This document shows, piece by piece, positions 59,549 through 64,000 of a stretch of 64,000 nt of DNA. Each line of letters opens with the position of its first letter. The stretch's first letter is position 1. The position numbers were made by a program, and so were the translations under genes. The stretch comes from Liolophura sinensis. Taxonomy: Eukaryota > Mollusca > Polyplacophora > Chitonida > Chitonidae. The notes under the pieces were generated by a model that made no database searches, was not told the DNA's origin, and saw only the letters and a program-made list of their open reading frames with translations. Where the stretch lies: positions 53,369,187 to 53,433,186 of the forward strand of contig NC_088301.1 in the NCBI RefSeq assembly GCF_032854445.1, given 5' to 3'.

Positions 59549-59603
59549 TTAGACCCTATGAATGAGTGAGTGCTTGGGGTTTAATGTTATTAGACCCTAT
59601 GAA
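59549..59603 (-). mobile_element. SINE-1 tail-only insertion (27 bp) with 14-bp target duplication
   Basis: TTAGACCCTATGAA is present at 59549-59562 and 59590-59603. Between them is only TGAGTGAGTGCTTGGGGTTT plus AATGTTA, the reverse complement of the SINE-1 tail. It is the second such event in the window, independent of the one at 39953. Confidence 0.75.
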
Positions 59604-60573
59604 AACCAGTTTCCAAATGTACTGATACAAATGAACAGCCATACATAAAGCTATGATAAAACAGTCTTTCCACCATCACTATTTACCCCAACAGAAAACT
59701 GGTGTAACAATAAAACATTTTATAAACAAAGCAATAATCTAGAAAACATAAACAATAAACTTTCTTACACACAATCTCAATATTAAATACATGCAAGTTT
59801 TAACCTGTAACCATACTTCAAATTTGCAATAAGGAGTTTATTGCCAGGGCTTACGTATCAAAGGTGATATCAAAGTGTACAACGAGTCAAGTCAAATCAC
59901 TAAAGGCTTCCTAGATGTGTATGAAATACATGGATACTTGTGGCCAAAACAGTATATCATACATTAACATTATAGTGGAAAAGTTCAAATCAAAATCTGA
60001 ACAGAGATTCACACCTTTGTTGAGTTTGAGCAGAACAACATTGCCTATAAATGTAACTCTGGATGCATGTATGCACTGTAAGTCTTCAGCTTTTTCAACT
60101 GAAGCAATTTTTTCAGTGGACTTCATGAATACGATTGTAATGAAAATGAGGCCAAAACAATTTGTTTGCATCATTAAATGTAAGCTTCAAAAAACTGCGC
60201 AATTTATTCCTCTACACTCCACAGTTGTCTCTATTTCAAAATATTGGTTGCAGAGGCTGTTGAAAAAGATATATAATTAGGGTACATACATGTACCACAA
60301 GCATTGCTATTGCTGGCCTTACAATTTAAAACTACTACCAGATCCTATCATTCAAACCTGGATTCCTGAAAAAGGGCAATTTCAACTTGAATGGAACACC
60401 TATGCAAAACGGGTTGTCAGCTAAGACTGTATTAAGCTTACTAATAGTCAGGTAATTATCACTTTAATCAACAGCTTTTACAAGGACGGGTTATCCTTTT
60501 CACAGAAGTTAACACCTGTAACAGTATTCAAATGTGTCATCTATTTAGAATTCCCTTCATGCGTTCATTGTCC

Positions 60574-61157
60574 TTAAAGGGGCATACCACCGCCGTTGCG
60601 CTGTTATTTTAGACATCTACATAAAGTTAAGACTTCCAAATGTCGAATGTTCAGTTTTATTTGGGGTTTTCCTTTGACCATCAACTCACTCGAGTCACTG
60701 TATTTGAGTGACTCGAGTGACTGATTTTTTTTTGTAAGTTACCTCCCCTTGTTGTCTCGATGCCAGCAGATGTTCAGCGAACTTGAACTGCCATGTAACT
60801 TCAGTTTTGCCATACAAATCGCTGGGGAATTACGAATACCGTATGAAACATTATCAATAGAAAAGATATTACATTTGGTTTACTACACTCATAATTCGCT
60901 TTTAATCTATCGTATTGTTTACTTGTGCGACCCACACCTGCATTGTGGGAATCTTTGCGCTGTCTCATTGCCCTGTTACCTTGTCAGGTGGACAGTTTAA
61001 ACAAGTGATTGTTTTCCCGTTATAACTCTCTTAATTGACATTTTGTCAGAAAATATAGATCCAGGAGATTTAGTTTGGAGTCAAATGTAACTCACTTTTG
61101 TATTTAGTTGAACCACCTCAAAATGTTTGAATTTCTTTAGGCGGTATGTCCCTTTAA
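60574..61157. mobile_element. TTAA-flanked MITE (~576 bp)
   Basis: TTAA at 60574-60577 and 61154-61157 flank an element beginning AGGGGCATACCACCGCC and ending GGCGGTATGTCCCT, an inverted repeat with small gaps. TTAA targets are typical of piggyBac-type elements. There is no transposase inside, so it would need one in trans. A central hairpin (60686-60698 with 60708-60720) is contained. Confidence 0.7.
60686..60720. repeat. perfect 13-bp hairpin inside the MITE
   Basis: TCACTCGAGTCAC and GTGACTCGAGTGA around a 9-base loop. Each arm also contains the 6-bp palindrome CTCGAG. Confidence 0.85.
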
Positions 61158-61189
61158 CTTATACAGGCAATGATTACCTCCCCCTCCTT

Positions 61190-63636
61190 TTAGTATCCCT
61201 TTAATGGGGTAGACTCTGGCCCTGGATAAGGAGGTGGTGGTTCAGTCACTGGTGGCGGGGCTGTTGGTTCTATTATGCCTGGCTGGGTTGCTTGTTGAGG
61301 GTACCCTGGGGGCTGTACAGGGTAGCCCACAGGGGCTGTGGGCAGGTACGCTGGGGGAACAGCTACACCTTGGGGATAACCATAGCCATAGGGGTAGTTG
61401 CCCAGAGCATGGCCTCCTGGTAATGTTGGATAAGGAGCTGCAACATGTAAGATTATATTTATTCGATTGATGTTGAAGAATGTGCTCAAGAATTGTTTAC
61501 TTTAATGGCAGTCGTCACCTTAATGGGTGGAGAATTCCTGTGTAAACTGCCTACCTTTACCTATTAACCCTCTAGACTGCTGCAACAGCTTGATTTGAAC
61601 CAGTGACCTTAAGTGTCAAGTGAATGCCAGAGCATTAGCCATCTGAGCTAGAAGTAGCTACAAGAACATTTGATCCAATAGTGTTGAACTTGGAATGTTT
61701 CATTTGTACCATGGCAGACAGTGGATCCAGGAAAGAGTAACTGATGATCTTTTCACTAGTGTGGTGCCATATTGATGGAAAAAAGGTCATCTCAAAACCT
61801 CCTAAATCACATTTGAATAGAATAATAACCTGACCAGTTGTACTCACTACATTTATTTATTTATCTGATTGCTGTTATACGCCGTACTCAAGAATATTTC
61901 ACTTATACGACGGAGGTCAGCATTACCATTGAAGGAAACTGGGCAGAGCATCTGCAGGTTGCTGGCAGACTTTCCCGCGTACGGCCAAGGAGGAAGCCAG
62001 CATGAGTTGGACTTAAACTCACAGTGAGAGCATTGGTGACTGGCTCCTGGTAACATGCTCTTTCATTTTGGGATAGTCTAGAGCACTACCTTAGAATTCC
62101 AAAGGAAATTATTGTCTTTCACCATCTATGCAACCTGATATACATCATATGTGTCTTTACATGTATATCTATCTATATTTTTATATCCCAAATGCAAGCC
62201 TTATTTTTGATGAGAATGATTGCTCTGCTACACCTTTCTATCTCACCACTGGATTATGTACAAATCTGTTAGATCAGCACATGATTTAACGACCACTTCC
62301 TTGGACTGAGATATCCACTGTACATGTAAACGGTACTTCATTCATGCTAAAGTTTGGAAACAAAAGGCCTGCAACTGGTGTTTGTTACTGGGTCTAGAAT
62401 GCCCACCTGATGGTTGTATACCCTGTGGTTGAGGCACAAAGTGATGTGTTGTGTTGGGGTTGTTTGATGTTGTCACAGGAGCTGCTTGGTAATTTTGGCG
62501 AAGCACTGTTCCTGATGACCTTCTCGACCTTATACAACAACACCAGACAACTATAATGGTGAACACGATGGCCGACACAACCACCACAACAATCACTCCG
62601 ATAACTGCTGAAAAGTCCAACCCAACAGTGGAATTTGATGAAGGACTGAAAGTATAATCTGAAAAACAGAGACATGATTAATGACATATATCCACATTAA
62701 TACATTTACACCCGGCAAAACACGAAGTAGTCCTACACTGTATATATGGTACATGTATATGGACACAGACCCCCATTACAACTTCAGTTTTTCAGTAGGG
62801 ACGATTGTAGTTCTGTGTATTTTAGGGTGTAAATTTTTTTTTTGCTGCCAGCCTGCCGTTTTTGGTGTACAGGTGCATGCTTGGTGTCAAAATGATGGAA
62901 ATTGTCTAAGCTTTGGGCAGGTATGAGTTTTAATGGTGAAAGTTTGAAATTCTGGGCGAGAGGACACAAGGAGACAGGTGGTGATGAGGCCGCGAGTGAC
63001 GTCCCCTTGGCGTTGCTAGGCACCCCTGCCAGCTGCCGGCATGGATAGGTCCAGATTTTGACGGTCAACCTATGTCGAGATTTTTACAGCTTCTTTCTCA
63101 CAGGCTGGGCCAGGTATGCACCAAAGATTATTGGCCTCGGAATGTTTGGGACTGAGCTACAGCGCTAAATGTTAACATTGTCGCTTATGGAAAACTAATG
63201 GGGGTCTGTGGCCATATTTGACAAATAAAAAGATATCAGGCTGAACAACAGACCAATGCCAAGATGCTGCAATAAAGTCACTAACACACAACTAAGCTTT
63301 TAGGTTTATCTAATGGGTGAACAATTCATACAAAACACTCTATTATTTGCGACCTTGTTATATGTACTCATGATCATACAGATATAAAAGAAAGTAACTG
63401 GAAAAGATATATAAAGGCCAAAGAAGTCTACCATCATTTATATGTATAGTTCAACAATTCAAATCATATCTTAATATTTAAATGTAAATATAATGCTTAC
63501 CTTCAACACTTAGCTCAAGAGAAATGCTGAAATCCCTATTGAAGTTACGACCTCTTGAAAGTTTGAGCCTCACATATCTATTTTTGGTTGATTGCCAGTT
63601 CAAAAGTGGTGCATTTGAACAGGAGTAGGTACTTTC
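61190..63636 (-). CDS. type I membrane protein with CUB-like end and PPxY tail, 5' part outside the window
   Basis: Exons on the minus strand: 63636-63501 (acceptor ATTTACAG, donor GAAG|GTAAGC), 62658-62407 (acceptor GTTTTTCAG, donor TCAG|GTGGGC) and 61437-61190, ending TAA. All junctions keep phase 1. The first visible exon (STYSCSNAPLLN, YVRLKLSRGRNFN, FSISLELSVE) matches the second half of a CUB-like domain. The next has a membrane helix (FSAVIGVIVVVVVSAIVFTI) followed by WCCCIRSRR, a palmitoylation-type cysteine cluster and basic stop-transfer. The last exon is a proline/tyrosine/glycine-rich cytoplasmic tail with PPAY and PPPY motifs that would bind WW domains such as NEDD4-type ligases. 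Overall layout resembles the Shisa/CYYR1-like class of small adaptors, but the extracellular part differs, so no name is given. 211 residues are visible. Confidence 0.75.
61588..61652 (-). mobile_element. tRNA-like remnant in intron
   Basis: Minus strand: TAGCTCAGATGGCTAATGC (box A) and GGTCACTGGTTCAAATC (box B) at normal distance. There is no clean acceptor stem, so it is a SINE head or tRNA relic, not a functional tRNA. Confidence 0.5.
61853..62060 (-). mobile_element. SINE-2 copy
   Basis: Tail ATTTATTTATTTATC at the left, then ACGCCGTACTCAAGAATATT, TTATACGACGGAGGTCAGC, ATCTGCAGGTTGCTGGCAG, GAGGAAGCCAGCATGAG and TTGGACTTAAACTCAC (box B). It lies in the last intron of the minus-strand gene. 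Confidence 0.8.
62659..63500. other. intron of the minus-strand membrane-protein gene
   Basis: Contains a GC-richer stretch at 62940-63070. No exon or repeat was recognised. Confidence 0.5.
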
Positions 63637-63737
63637 CTGTAAATTTGAGTAGAATGTAGCATAAAATGTGAGAGTAACATCAACCATGCATCCTCACACT
63701 GGGTTTTATACAATGCAATGTACACAAATACAATAAC

Positions 63738-63960
63738 TACATGTGTTTTATTCATTTATTTATATGACCACAGTTTAACACTGTACCTATGAATTTTACA
63801 CTTATATGACAGTGGTAAGGATTCTGGATGGAGGAAGCCAGAGTGCCAGCAGTGAACAACTGCCCTTTGCCTGGTACCTGACAAACTTTCTTACTTAAAG
63901 CAGACAGGGATGGATTAAGATTTACAACTTCATTAACAGCCATGGACAGCCACAGCTAGC
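63738..63960 (-). mobile_element. possible decayed SINE-2 copy
   Basis: TTATTCATTTATTTATATGA, ACACTTATATGACAGTGG, GGATGGAGGAAGCCAG and the word order resemble the SINE-2 3' half, but divergence is high and no box B is clear. It lies upstream of the exon ending at 63636. Confidence 0.3.
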
Positions 63961-64000
63961 CAGCACCGTCTGCCTTAAAAAAAAATAAATTTTTTGTTTT

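Larger units (their letters stand above)
56225..61189 (-). other. probable long 3' UTR of the minus-strand membrane-protein gene
   Basis: About 5 kb downstream of the stop at 61190 with low repeat density and no ORF with motifs. A minus-strand AATAAA occurs near 56230 (forward GATTTATTTCC). Long 3' UTRs are common in such genes, but the actual end is a guess. The stretch contains a TTAA-flanked MITE, a tail-only SINE insertion and a cluster of hairpins. Confidence 0.3.

Noticed and set aside
61588-61652. Functional tRNA gene
   Set aside because: Boxes A and B are present but the acceptor stem does not pair; a relic.
1-64000. CRISPR arrays, bacterial operons, integrated virus
   Set aside because: No regularly spaced identical repeats with unique spacers, no prokaryotic gene arrangement. 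The only retro-type genes belong to Ngaro/DIRS and LINE elements.

Overview
The window reads as animal nuclear DNA, most likely from a mollusc and probably a gastropod of abalone type. It is AT-rich, has spliced genes with long introns, and carries several tRNA-derived SINE families. One SINE ends in the tail TTAAAYCCCAAGCACTCA, which I associate with gastropod genomes. That assignment is recalled, not searched. Nothing here suggests bacterial, phage or organellar DNA.

Layout. (1) 1-7250: repeat-rich sequence without a host gene, containing a decayed DDE transposase (700-1110), copies of a dispersed repeat called family B here, and a complete SINE with a perfect 12-bp target duplication (6430-6736). 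(2) 7255-14790: a nested transposon complex. The outer element is a decayed tyrosine-recombinase retrotransposon (Ngaro/DIRS type) on the minus strand, with gag, RT, RNase H, tyrosine recombinase and an SGNH-hydrolase domain. The inner element is a DNA transposon of about 2.74 kb (7813-10554) with inverted ends and two convergent genes: a SAP-domain protein (+) and an intact-looking THAP-DDE transposase (-). (3) 15180-25500: more repeats, SINEs, a Tc1-like remnant and a tandem family B array. (4) 25514-50080: a host-like gene on the plus strand. It has a TATA/Inr promoter, a probable 5' UTR exon and five coding exons for a type I membrane protein with one CUB-like domain. Its third coding exon contains an in-frame TAG. 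Its introns hold SINEs, an AT microsatellite and a 44-bp minisatellite carrying many TGACGTCA (CRE) sites. (5) 50-56 kb: intergenic, with a second large copy of repeat family A. (6) 56.2-63.6 kb: a second host-like gene on the minus strand, 5' end outside the window. It has the same exon phases and a similar CUB-end/TM architecture plus a proline-rich PPxY tail, followed by a probable long 3' UTR.

The two host-like genes look like tail-to-tail paralogues. The transposase and the SAP protein look like the two products of one ISL2EU-like transposon that has lost its middle. The most unusual observations are that nested two-gene element, the in-frame stop in the CUB gene, two insertions consisting only of the last ~25 bp of a SINE yet flanked by target duplications, and the CRE-bearing minisatellite.
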